A stretch of DNA of 39,533 nt from Anaerovoracaceae bacterium (GTDB taxonomy: Bacteria; Bacillota; Clostridia; Peptostreptococcales; Anaerovoracaceae): assembly GCA_029983755.1 (NCBI GenBank), contig JASBYX010000011.1:1-39533 (forward strand), written 5' to 3'. The notes beneath the pieces are model-generated. The model made no database searches. It was not told the DNA's origin and saw only the letters and a program-made list of their open reading frames with translations. Positions 1 to 7,222 of this stretch are shown here, piece after piece (the stretch's first letter is position 1; every line of letters starts with the position of its first letter). A program made the translations under genes and the position numbers.

Positions 1-413
1 TTCTACAGCTTGTAGCGATAATTGTCAAGGATAATTTTAGATTTTCTTGAAATAAATTTTACTTTTCCCAAACTCCACTCACTCAAGCCGCATTTATGAA
101 TCGATGAAAATCATAGCATAAATATCCATAACTGTCAAATGATTTTTTGTAGAAATATTAAATCCGACTTTACTTAAAAATCCTCAATCTTATTTCCCAA
201 TGTCCTAAGATTCTATAATTCAGACAATATAAGCATTAGTAGGATTCAACAAATCGAGAATCATTCCCATTAAATAAGAGCCGCACTCGTCATAAGTACA
301 GCCCTTTAGCCCTTTCATTGACATAATTAACTTAATTTGCTATATTCGCTTCCTCACACTTATTTCAATGATGCACGCTACATTAGTGCGATACACCGCA
401 ATACCGCATCTCA
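1..413. other. AT-rich stretch with no supported gene
   Basis: I see no convincing gene here. The minus strand has a 34-codon open frame (324 to 220) that lacks a ribosome binding site, and no RNA gene fold is obvious. The stretch lies downstream of the phage-like regulator and may be decayed prophage DNA, but no phage protein can be read in it. Confidence 0.4.
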
Positions 414-752
414 TTACATTATAGACAGATTCCTCGCCACATTGTATAAAAATCTCTGTTTCCAAATCTTATACATGACATCCGGAAACTCGCTCCCGGT
501 ATACCTGAGTTTGATATTCTTTAGAATCGGTTCCCTATAAATATCCGGAACTTCGTCAAGAGCATGCTTGATACTGTTGACCCTTGACCTGAGAGATAGA
601 TTCTCCACTGAACCATACTCCCCTCTCTCCTCCATTACCATAAGTTCATCTTCCATCCTCGGAAGGTCCCTAACTGCCCATAGAGTCTGATAGTACACCT
701 CATCCGGCATCACATACTCCCTCTGCCTTCTCTGTTGCCATTCCCTTGCCAT
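414..752 (-). CDS. RinA/ArpU-like phage transcriptional regulator
   Basis: A 112-residue soluble protein. Its N-terminus (MAREWQQRRQREYVMPDEVY, then QTLWAVRDLPRMEDEL) resembles the start of RinA/ArpU-type late-gene activators of Gram-positive phages, where a basic stretch is followed by 'P..VY.Q..W..RD..R...E'. The rest is charged and helical, with no membrane segment. An AAAGGAG sequence sits upstream of the ATG, supporting the start. Just upstream (870-778) is a 30-codon open stretch without a start codon, ending in a Cys-rich tail, which may be the end of another lost phage gene. No integrase, terminase or capsid gene is in view, so this looks like an isolated remnant or the edge of a prophage. 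Family assignment is by eye from the N-terminal pattern and is moderate. Confidence 0.5.
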   Translation of the reverse strand: MAREWQQRRQREYVMPDEVYYQTLWAVRDLPRMEDELMVMEERGEYGSVENLSLRSRVNSIKHALDEVPDIYREPILKNIKLRYTGSEFPDVMYKIWKQRFLYNVARNLSIM

Positions 753-1049
753 ATCACTGATCTCCTTTCTCCTTTCATCACGAGGGACATTTACAGGCTA
801 CATAGGCATCCTCAGGATACCACAAGGCCAATCCCTCATCGTCTATAGTTTCTCTAACAAAATACTTGTCTTATATTTACCATAGCATTTTTCTGAGTTT
901 ATTGAAGAGAAAGGCCAACCGGTTGTAACAATTTAGTATGTTTATGTTCTTATATGGCATAAAGACGGCACGAATTTAGGTTTTCGTCTATAACATAGTA
1001 TTATTGCAGTTTATCAAGCGAAGGCTATTTTTAGTTTATGATGAAAAAA

Positions 1050-2015
1050 CTAGTGAATAACTTCTGTAGGATCCATGGGTTCATCCTTTGAAGCTAGGTA
1101 TATACCGCCAATTGTCATTCCAAGGCCAAGTACCGTATACCACCCGAAGGGATCTCCTGCGAAAATTACGCCGGAAATAACCCCTACCGCTGTTGTGGAG
1201 TTTGCAATAAGGTTGCTGGCTGTTGCTGTGTTCATTTTTCCAAGCACATAATTAAATATTATATAGCATATACAGGAACAACACAGTCCCAAAAACAAAA
1301 CTGCTCCGACGACCTTCAGGCTCCCTGTCTGAGCCAGCGCCCCGGTGAACCGGCCCCCGAGGGCCAGGTTCACCCCGTTGAAAAACGCGCCTCCCGACAC
1401 GGCCATCACCAGGGTCATCTCCATGGCCGTGAACCTTCGGGAGGCGTGGGCGCTGGCGTGGCAGTACAAGGACCCCAGAAGCACTGCCACCATAACTATC
1501 AGGTACCCGAAGTACTTCCCCTCAAAGGAAAAGCCGTCGGAGAAAACGATACAGGTGGAAACTCCGGCGAGAGCCAGGATGATAGCAAAACCCGTCCGAC
1601 GGCTGAAACTCCTTTTGTACAAAACCTTACCTGTAATGAGCACCATGAGAGGAATCGTTGCAATCAAAAGAGAAGACTCAGATGTGGTAGTTAAACCTAT
1701 TCCCCAAGTCTCAAAAATAGAATAAAAACAAGGCTGAAACATAGCCACATAAATGGCACTTCTTATAGCCTTGCCTTTAAAATTCACCTTTACAATCCCT
1801 GTCAGGGCAAGAAGGATAAACACTGCTGCAGCGATTGACCATCTCAGTGCCAAAAGCTCCATTTCGGTTATGCCGGCATCTAGAGCCACCTTAGTAGCAT
1901 AAAAGGAAAGACCCCATAAAGCCGAACACAGACCCACGAGAATACCCGTAGTCCATCTACCCTTCGTACCCTTTGCAGGAATATTATTTTGTTCTGTTAA
2001 ATAAACTTTTTCCAT
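1050..2015 (-). CDS. EamA-family (DMT superfamily) transporter
   Basis: A 321-residue polytopic membrane protein with about ten hydrophobic segments arranged as two EamA repeats. The first repeat begins around residue 25 (GILVGLCSALWGLSFYATKV) and has the ALRW motif near residues 75-80; the second starts near residue 165. This is the usual size and layout for drug/metabolite transporters exporting amino acids or other small metabolites; the substrate cannot be told. AGGAG overlaps the stop of the upstream metallo-beta-lactamase gene and lies 5 nt before the ATG, so the two are probably co-transcribed. Residues about 178-231 (positions 1321-1480) are encoded by DNA of roughly 60-73 percent GC, well above the neighbouring sequence, although the reading frame is intact. 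Confidence 0.85.
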   Translation of the reverse strand: MEKVYLTEQNNIPAKGTKGRWTTGILVGLCSALWGLSFYATKVALDAGITEMELLALRWSIAAAVFILLALTGIVKVNFKGKAIRSAIYVAMFQPCFYSIFETWGIGLTTTSESSLLIATIPLMVLITGKVLYKRSFSRRTGFAIILALAGVSTCIVFSDGFSFEGKYFGYLIVMVAVLLGSLYCHASAHASRRFTAMEMTLVMAVSGGAFFNGVNLALGGRFTGALAQTGSLKVVGAVLFLGLCCSCICYIIFNYVLGKMNTATASNLIANSTTAVGVISGVIFAGDPFGWYTVLGLGMTIGGIYLASKDEPMDPTEVIH

Positions 2016-2021
2016 CTACTC

Positions 2022-3710
2022 CTAGTGCTGGGCTCCATCGTACAGTTCTTCACCTTTTGCCCTATCCTCAAGAGCCACAGAAGCACCTAGATTCAAGGCT
2101 ATCTGCTTCAGCTCTTGCGTATAATTATTTATATCATTAGCCTTCTTCGCAGAAACGTCCTTTGACATTACGTTGTCCACATTGCTCAAAATTGTGTCAA
2201 GATCCTTCCTGATCTCGCTGAGCTGAGATCTGAGATCCGCAACATCCTCCTTGTCAGCAAGAGGAATTTCGTTCTCACTGCTAAGCTGCTGAACCTGATC
2301 CTTTTCCAGCTCAAATTCCGAAATGCTTTCGACCACCTGAACGTCATAGCCGAACTTTTGTCTTACAAGGTCAGCGAATACTTTCTTGGATTCACCTTCA
2401 CCGTGGACGATGAAGATTTTCTTAGGGGCCTCTTTGAAACCGCCTACCCAATTCATGAGGCCGTTCTGATCTGCGTGTCCTGAGAAACCTTCAAGGTTAT
2501 GAATCTGTGCCTGAACTTTGATGGTTTCACCCATTATGCTAACTTCCTTGGCACCTTCTACAAGCCTTCTACCTAGGGTCCCTTCTGCCTGATATCCTAC
2601 GAATACGACGCTGTTTCTGCTGTCCCAAAGGCCATGCTTTAGATGGTGTCTAATCCTCCCCGCTTCACACATTCCACTTGCGGATATTATAACTTTTGGT
2701 GTGTGATTTCCGTTAAGTGCCATTGAGTCCTGGGTGGAGCGAGTGAACCTAAGGTTAGGGAAGTCCAGTGGATTATCGCCCTTGAGTATAAATTCCTTGG
2801 TCTCTTCATCAAAGTCCTGGGCATTGTTTCTGAAAACTTCAGTTGCCATATTAGCCATTGGACTATCCACGTACACGAGAATGTTTTCGAGTTTTTTCTT
2901 TATTTCTCCGTCCTCTTGGAAAAATTTATTGAATTCATATATAAGTTCCTGGGTTCTTCCAACTGCAAATGAAGGAATGATTACAGTTCCGCCCCTCTTG
3001 GTAGTTTCCAAAACTATGTCTAAAAGCTGAGAGATTGAAGTGGAGTTTGCAGGATGATTCCTGCTTCCATATGTAGCCTCCATAATTACATAATCTGCCT
3101 TCTTTATGAAGGTTGGGTCGTGCAATATAGGTCTGTCAGTCATACCCAGATCTCCGGAGAACACTATTTTGCTCTCTCCATCACCTTCCCTTGCCCAAAC
3201 TTCCACGATTGCTGATCCGAGAATGTGTCCCGCATCGTTAAACACAACCCTCATTTCCTCGTTAAGCTCAACCATTTGATTGTACAAAACGGGCTTGACC
3301 AGTTTAAGAGCAGCTTCTGCATCTTCGATTGTGTAAAGGGGATCCACATGCTTTCGACCTAAACGATCCGCCTTCTTGTTTTTCCATTCTGCCTCTTTTT
3401 CGTGGATGTATGCGCTATCTCTAAGCATTACTTCAAGAAGGTCTGCCGTGGCCTTTGTGGTATATATAGGTCCGTCATACCCTCTCTTCACAAGCAGAGG
3501 AAGCCTGCCGCAGTGATCGATGTGGGCGTGGCTCAAAACAACAGCTTCCACGTCATTTATTGCAAATGGAAAAGGCATGAAATTCATCTCGTCCTGTGCC
3601 TTGCCTCCCTGATACTGCCCGCAATCAAGAAGTATTTTGTGATTTTCTGTCGTTAGTAAATGGCAGGATCCCGTAACACCTTCTGCGGCTCCGCAAAACT
3701 TAATCTTCAT
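2022..3710 (-). CDS. Metallo-beta-lactamase/beta-CASP RNase-like protein
   Basis: A 562-residue protein of the CPSF/Ysh1-like branch of beta-CASP nucleases. The zinc-binding motif HAHIDH is at residues 61-66, further ligands are in GHILGSA (H162) and SGDLG (D187), and the beta-CASP domain has the ASGMCEAGRIRHHL motif followed by FSGHAD and IVHGE. These features predict a zinc-dependent RNA-processing hydrolase. About 100 residues after the catalytic core form a charged, helical C-terminal extension (from about residue 465) that is not part of the minimal fold. AAAGGA precedes the ATG. It is followed without a gap by the EamA gene and preceded by glpP. It is not RNase J, which has a different C-terminal domain. 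Confidence 0.88.
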   Translation of the reverse strand: MKIKFCGAAEGVTGSCHLLTTENHKILLDCGQYQGGKAQDEMNFMPFPFAINDVEAVVLSHAHIDHCGRLPLLVKRGYDGPIYTTKATADLLEVMLRDSAYIHEKEAEWKNKKADRLGRKHVDPLYTIEDAEAALKLVKPVLYNQMVELNEEMRVVFNDAGHILGSAIVEVWAREGDGESKIVFSGDLGMTDRPILHDPTFIKKADYVIMEATYGSRNHPANSTSISQLLDIVLETTKRGGTVIIPSFAVGRTQELIYEFNKFFQEDGEIKKKLENILVYVDSPMANMATEVFRNNAQDFDEETKEFILKGDNPLDFPNLRFTRSTQDSMALNGNHTPKVIISASGMCEAGRIRHHLKHGLWDSRNSVVFVGYQAEGTLGRRLVEGAKEVSIMGETIKVQAQIHNLEGFSGHADQNGLMNWVGGFKEAPKKIFIVHGEGESKKVFADLVRQKFGYDVQVVESISEFELEKDQVQQLSSENEIPLADKEDVADLRSQLSEIRKDLDTILSNVDNVMSKDVSAKKANDINNYTQELKQIALNLGASVALEDRAKGEELYDGAQH

Positions 3711-3761
3711 AGCAAATCCTTTCTCCTATCAGTTGTCTACAGTTATCTGTCGACTTATCCG

Positions 3762-4319
3762 CTAAACCTCTGCATCCCAAAGGTCTACCTCTCCTGTTGA
3801 AACTACAGCAGCTCCTGCTTTCAAGGCAGCTCTGACTTCCTCAATGGTTTCCACGATTCCGCCGGCGATTATAGGCATCTCCACAACCTTAGAAAAAGCC
3901 TCGATTTTCTTAGTTACCACTCCCGGCATGATCTCGATTATGTCAGGCTTTGAAATCTTAATGGAGTCCAAAGAAGTGCCAACGGAGTGGGAGTCCACGA
4001 CAAAAAACCTCTGTACCGTTATGAGTCCCAAGTCTTTTGCCATCTTTATTATCCCCGTCCTCGTGGTGAGAATCCCGTCCACACCCTGTTTTGCCAGAAA
4101 TTCAAGTCCAGCTCGATCCTTACCTATACCTTCGGCGAAATCCACATGTATAAAGGCTTTCTTTCCGGCGCTGTGAATCTCCCTCACACAGGGTCTGACA
4201 GTGTTTATGCTGGCATGGAGCAGAAACACCATGTCAACCTGGGATCTGAGTGCAGCACTAAAATCCTTGTCCGTCCTGATTGCAGCTGCAATAGGTGCTT
4301 TAATAAAATCTACTTTCAT
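3762..4319 (-). CDS. glpP: Glycerol-3-phosphate responsive antiterminator GlpP
   Basis: A 185-residue protein matching the whole GlpP family: a TIM-barrel-like protein with LLHASINTVRPCVREIHSAG, the HVDF strand, DGILTTRTGIIKMAK, and the C-terminal PIIAGGIVET phosphate-binding loop followed by GAAVVSTGEVDLW. In Bacillus, GlpP with bound glycerol-3-phosphate antiterminates transcription of glp mRNAs by binding RNA. Here no glpF, glpK or glpD is nearby, so the target must be elsewhere or the role has shifted. GAAGGAG lies upstream of the ATG. It sits between a PHP phosphoesterase gene and a beta-CASP RNase gene; a 132-bp AT-rich gap upstream suggests its own promoter. Confidence 0.88.
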   Translation of the reverse strand: MKVDFIKAPIAAAIRTDKDFSAALRSQVDMVFLLHASINTVRPCVREIHSAGKKAFIHVDFAEGIGKDRAGLEFLAKQGVDGILTTRTGIIKMAKDLGLITVQRFFVVDSHSVGTSLDSIKISKPDIIEIMPGVVTKKIEAFSKVVEMPIIAGGIVETIEEVRAALKAGAAVVSTGEVDLWDAEV

Positions 4320-4349
4320 CTCTCTTTCTCCTTCAATAGATTTTTAATA

Positions 4350-4415
4350 GTTAAGTTTTATTAAGTTTTATTAAGTTTTATATTGTAATTAAGTTTTTTA
4401 TTATAGTTAAGCTTT
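4350..4415. repeat. 10-bp tandem repeat (TTAAGTTTTA) in the PHP-glpP gap
   Basis: Three perfect head-to-tail copies of TTAAGTTTTA occupy 4351-4380, with degenerate copies following (AATTAAGTTTTTT, then GTTAAGCTTTA). It lies just upstream of glpP as transcribed. Nearby, CGCCTCATAT is repeated at 4434-4443 and 4448-4457, overlapping the end of the PHP gene. These look like replication-slippage duplications; a regulatory role is unproven. Confidence 0.75.
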
Positions 4416-4451
4416 AATAATTAATTATTATCTCGCCTCATATATCCCGCC

Positions 4452-5351
4452 TCATATGCCATGGTAATCTGAGCCTGATGTCACATGAAGCTTAAGTTTC
4501 TCAGCGATTTCTATAAGTTTTGCAGAATCCTCCTCATTTGCGGATGGATGATAGCATTCTAGGCCTCCAAGTCCCTCTTTTTTCAACCTTTTGAGGACTT
4601 CAAACAGCCAATCAAAGAAAAGTTCCTTAGCCAGAGCCATATCCCCCCGAGACTTATCTTCGGTATCCACAATAGGCTCGGTCTTAACCTTAGCTTCGGC
4701 CTTTTCCATAGCCCTATCAACAAAATAGCTTTCTTTCTCAAGTATTTCCATAGGGTGAGCGATTACGGCTGTTCCACCTGCACCCTTCACAAGTGCAATG
4801 GCTTCTTCCGTAGTGAGTTTTTCCTTCTTCACGGCCTTTATTTCCGGACTCTCTAGCAGTTTCCCCTTTTCAAATGCATCGTGATACTTCTCTATGTATC
4901 CTTTGTTGAGAAGTGCCTGAGCAATGTTCGGCTTTCCTACGTAAGTTTGATTTGGACTTTTAACAATATCATCATAGGAAATGTCATAGCCCATTTCATT
5001 CAGTTTTGCGAGAAGCTTTTCGTTTCTCCTCCTTCGAAATTCCTTTAACAATTTTAGTTTTTCCAGAAGATTCGCATCTTCCTCATTGAATCTGTATCCG
5101 AGAAGGTGGACATCCAGAGGCTCATCCTTAAAATCAGCCTTTAGATCCGTAGAGAGCTCAATGCCGGAAATAACCTGGATCCCAAGTGCCTCTCCTGCAA
5201 TTTTAGCCTCTTTAACTCCGTCGATACCGTCATGATCTGTGAGTGCAATCTCATCATAACCGTTATCCTTATACCATTTCACCAAATCTGTTGGTTTCTT
5301 AGTTCCATCAGAGTATGTGGAATGGAAGTGATAGTCAACCTTGTATTCCAT
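4452..5351 (-). CDS. PHP-domain phosphoesterase
   Basis: A 299-residue PHP-family metal-dependent phosphoesterase. Metal ligands are visible in order: HFH at residues 8-10, SDG (D15), TDHD at residues 38-41, IAHP in the middle and GSDYHG at the extreme C-terminus. This size and motif set fits the stand-alone YciV/Rnm-like group, whose characterised members hydrolyse 3',5'-nucleotide bisphosphates or short RNA 5' ends; the exact substrate here is not settled. The start codon shares one base with the stop of the upstream membrane-protein gene (TGATG), so translation is probably coupled. Confidence 0.85.
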   Translation of the reverse strand: MEYKVDYHFHSTYSDGTKKPTDLVKWYKDNGYDEIALTDHDGIDGVKEAKIAGEALGIQVISGIELSTDLKADFKDEPLDVHLLGYRFNEEDANLLEKLKLLKEFRRRRNEKLLAKLNEMGYDISYDDIVKSPNQTYVGKPNIAQALLNKGYIEKYHDAFEKGKLLESPEIKAVKKEKLTTEEAIALVKGAGGTAVIAHPMEILEKESYFVDRAMEKAEAKVKTEPIVDTEDKSRGDMALAKELFFDWLFEVLKRLKKEGLGGLECYHPSANEEDSAKLIEIAEKLKLHVTSGSDYHGI

Positions 5352-6016
5352 CAGTAAAAAATCCTTTCAGGTCTTGTAAGCTTATTATTTAAATATAGGG
5401 TGATGCAAATTATGACCATAGCTATTATGGTTGAAAACAACAGATAACTCTTGAAGAAAGGGTCCCCATACACTGCTACGATAAAGGAATCACTTGGAAG
5501 TTTCACCCCGATAAATTCGTTATAAAACCTCATTCTAATCCCCTTGATTGCCACCAGCACAATCCTTACAATCACCAGGAAAGCCCCTACAGGTATGGCA
5601 AATTTCATCCTATCCCTGATGGCTACCTTAAACCCCTTACTGTATAGATATTTGTAGAAAGCGAGGAAGACAGCTAAAGTCACCAAGCCTATTATCATCT
5701 CAATGGTTACAAGTCGCTTCCCCTTTCTCATGGCAAGCTGATCTTTTTTATCAAAAATCGGATCTTTGAATTTGCCGTTAACATCGTAAATCTGCAGATC
5801 ATCACCTGACACATCAACAAAATATTTTGTTATCCCACGAGAGATTTCCTCCGGTTTAACAGGTGGCTGTGCCTTTTTAAATGCATCCCCGTCGTTAAAG
5901 TGGAAATTGTATGTTGTCTGCATGTGAAGAGCTAGTGTCGATGATATGGTTAAAGCTGAAATAAGAAAGCAAACAACTAGCAGAAAGGATATTATGTAGT
6001 TGACTTTCTTCATCAA
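5351..6016 (-). CDS. DUF1461/TIGR01906-type integral membrane protein
   Basis: A 221-residue membrane protein with four likely transmembrane helices: an N-terminal one (residues about 7-30), then an extracytoplasmic stretch of about 60 residues, and three more near 105-125, 138-158 and 190-212. Order, length and context fit the DUF1461 (TIGR01906) membrane proteins of Firmicutes, for which no function is established. It sits between hpt and the PHP phosphoesterase gene and overlaps the latter by one base. No catalytic motif is apparent. The family call is by overall architecture and is moderate. Confidence 0.6.
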   Translation of the reverse strand: MMKKVNYIISFLLVVCFLISALTISSTLALHMQTTYNFHFNDGDAFKKAQPPVKPEEISRGITKYFVDVSGDDLQIYDVNGKFKDPIFDKKDQLAMRKGKRLVTIEMIIGLVTLAVFLAFYKYLYSKGFKVAIRDRMKFAIPVGAFLVIVRIVLVAIKGIRMRFYNEFIGVKLPSDSFIVAVYGDPFFKSYLLFSTIIAMVIICITLYLNNKLTRPERIFY

Positions 6017-6023
6017 TATCTCC

Positions 6024-6560
6024 CTACCCTTCCAAATAGCTTATATATGGCAAATTTCTGAACTTCTGATCGTAATCCAGACCGTACCCGATTACAAACA
6101 GATCGTCAACAGTAAACCCTATATAGTCACCTTGAACATCTGCTTTGCGTCTTGAAGGCTTGTCAAGAAGCGTGCAGATTTTAATTGATTTGGGATTACG
6201 TTCTGCAATATAGTCTCTCAGATATTTAAGAGTTGTGCCTGTGTCAATTATGTCCTCAATTATAAGAACGTTTTTGTTAAAAAGATCCATGTGTATGTCT
6301 TTGGTAATCTTAACCACACCTGAACTCATGGTGCCTGAGCCGTAGCTTGATGCGGAAATAAAATCAATCTTCGTATCTAAAGTAAGGTTCTTCAATATAT
6401 CGGACATCCACATTATTGCACCTTTTAATGTGCCGATTACAATAATTTCTTCTCCTTCGTAGTCTTTAGATATTTGATCACCCATTTCTTTGGCTCTTTC
6501 CCATATCTGTTCCTGCGTGAATAAAATCTTTCCCTTAATGGTTTCATCCCTATCCATCAT
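6024..6560 (-). CDS. hpt: Hypoxanthine phosphoribosyltransferase
   Basis: A 178-residue type I phosphoribosyltransferase of purine salvage, converting hypoxanthine or guanine plus PRPP to IMP or GMP. The PRPP-binding loop VLIIEDIIDTGTT spans residues 98-110 with the E102-D103 acidic pair. The flexible active-site region (SYGSGTMSSG) follows SAS near residues 70-81, and the C-terminal DLFVIGYGLDYDQKFRNLPY segment is the HPRT hallmark. Length is normal for bacterial Hpt. AAGGAG is placed 7 nt before the ATG. The gene follows ysxC and leads into the DUF1461 gene with only 7 nt between them. Confidence 0.95.
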   Translation of the reverse strand: MMDRDETIKGKILFTQEQIWERAKEMGDQISKDYEGEEIIVIGTLKGAIMWMSDILKNLTLDTKIDFISASSYGSGTMSSGVVKITKDIHMDLFNKNVLIIEDIIDTGTTLKYLRDYIAERNPKSIKICTLLDKPSRRKADVQGDYIGFTVDDLFVIGYGLDYDQKFRNLPYISYLEG

Positions 6561-6598
6561 CTACCACTCCTTAAACATCTAATCTACATAAATCTGCT

Positions 6599-7207
6599 CT
6601 ATTCATTCCTATCTTTGTCGCATAGGCTAAATAGTGCTTCAATCAATGGCTCATGCCCCGTCTTCTTCAGAGAAGAAACCTGAAATATCTGATCCTCCGG
6701 TGCCATATCAAGTGTTTCTCTAATAATCTTCTTAGCCTTTTGGATTTGATTTCTTGATATTTTGTCCGCCTTTGTTGCGACGACGATTCCATCAAGTCCA
6801 TAGTATTTCAAAAACTCATACATCTGGACATCCTGATTCGTAGGTTTATGGCGGATATCAACTAGCTGAACCACCTTGACAAGAGTTTGTCTGTTGATAA
6901 GGTAGTTCTCCATCATCTGTCCCCATTTCTCACTCTCAGACTTAGAGACTTTTGCATATCCGTAGCCTGGAAGATCAACAATTCTCAGCTCATCATCGTT
7001 GATTGAATAAAAATTAATCGTACGAGTTTTCCCGGGACTGCCGCTTATCTTTGCAAGCTTTCGTCTGCCTGTGAGCAGGTTAAGCAGAGAGGACTTTCCT
7101 ACATTCGAGCGCCCTGCGAATGCTATCTCCACAGGACCTTCAGGTGGATACTGATCCTCTCTCACTGCTACAGCTATTATATCAGATTTTTTGATTTTGA
7201 TATCCAT
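6599..7207 (-). CDS. ysxC: Ribosome biogenesis GTPase YsxC/YihA (EngB)
   Basis: A 202-residue GTPase of the EngB/YihA/YsxC family, required for large ribosomal subunit assembly. The G1 P-loop GRSNVGKSSLLN begins at residue 32, the G3 motif is DLPGYGYAKVS, and the G4 motif is TKADK; the DIRHKPTNQD stretch and the C-terminal VSSLKKTG segment are typical. The position directly after lon is a well-known order in Firmicutes (clpX-lon-ysxC). Start ATG is preceded by AGGGGAA. Nothing unusual in length. Confidence 0.95.
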   Translation of the reverse strand: MDIKIKKSDIIAVAVREDQYPPEGPVEIAFAGRSNVGKSSLLNLLTGRRKLAKISGSPGKTRTINFYSINDDELRIVDLPGYGYAKVSKSESEKWGQMMENYLINRQTLVKVVQLVDIRHKPTNQDVQMYEFLKYYGLDGIVVATKADKISRNQIQKAKKIIRETLDMAPEDQIFQVSSLKKTGHEPLIEALFSLCDKDRNE

Positions 7208-7222
7208 TTAGACTAAATTCCC

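Noticed and set aside
220..324. 34-codon minus-strand frame (MSMKGLKGCTYDEC...)
   Set aside because: No ribosome binding site and no recognisable family. The peptide looks protein-like, but the evidence is too thin.
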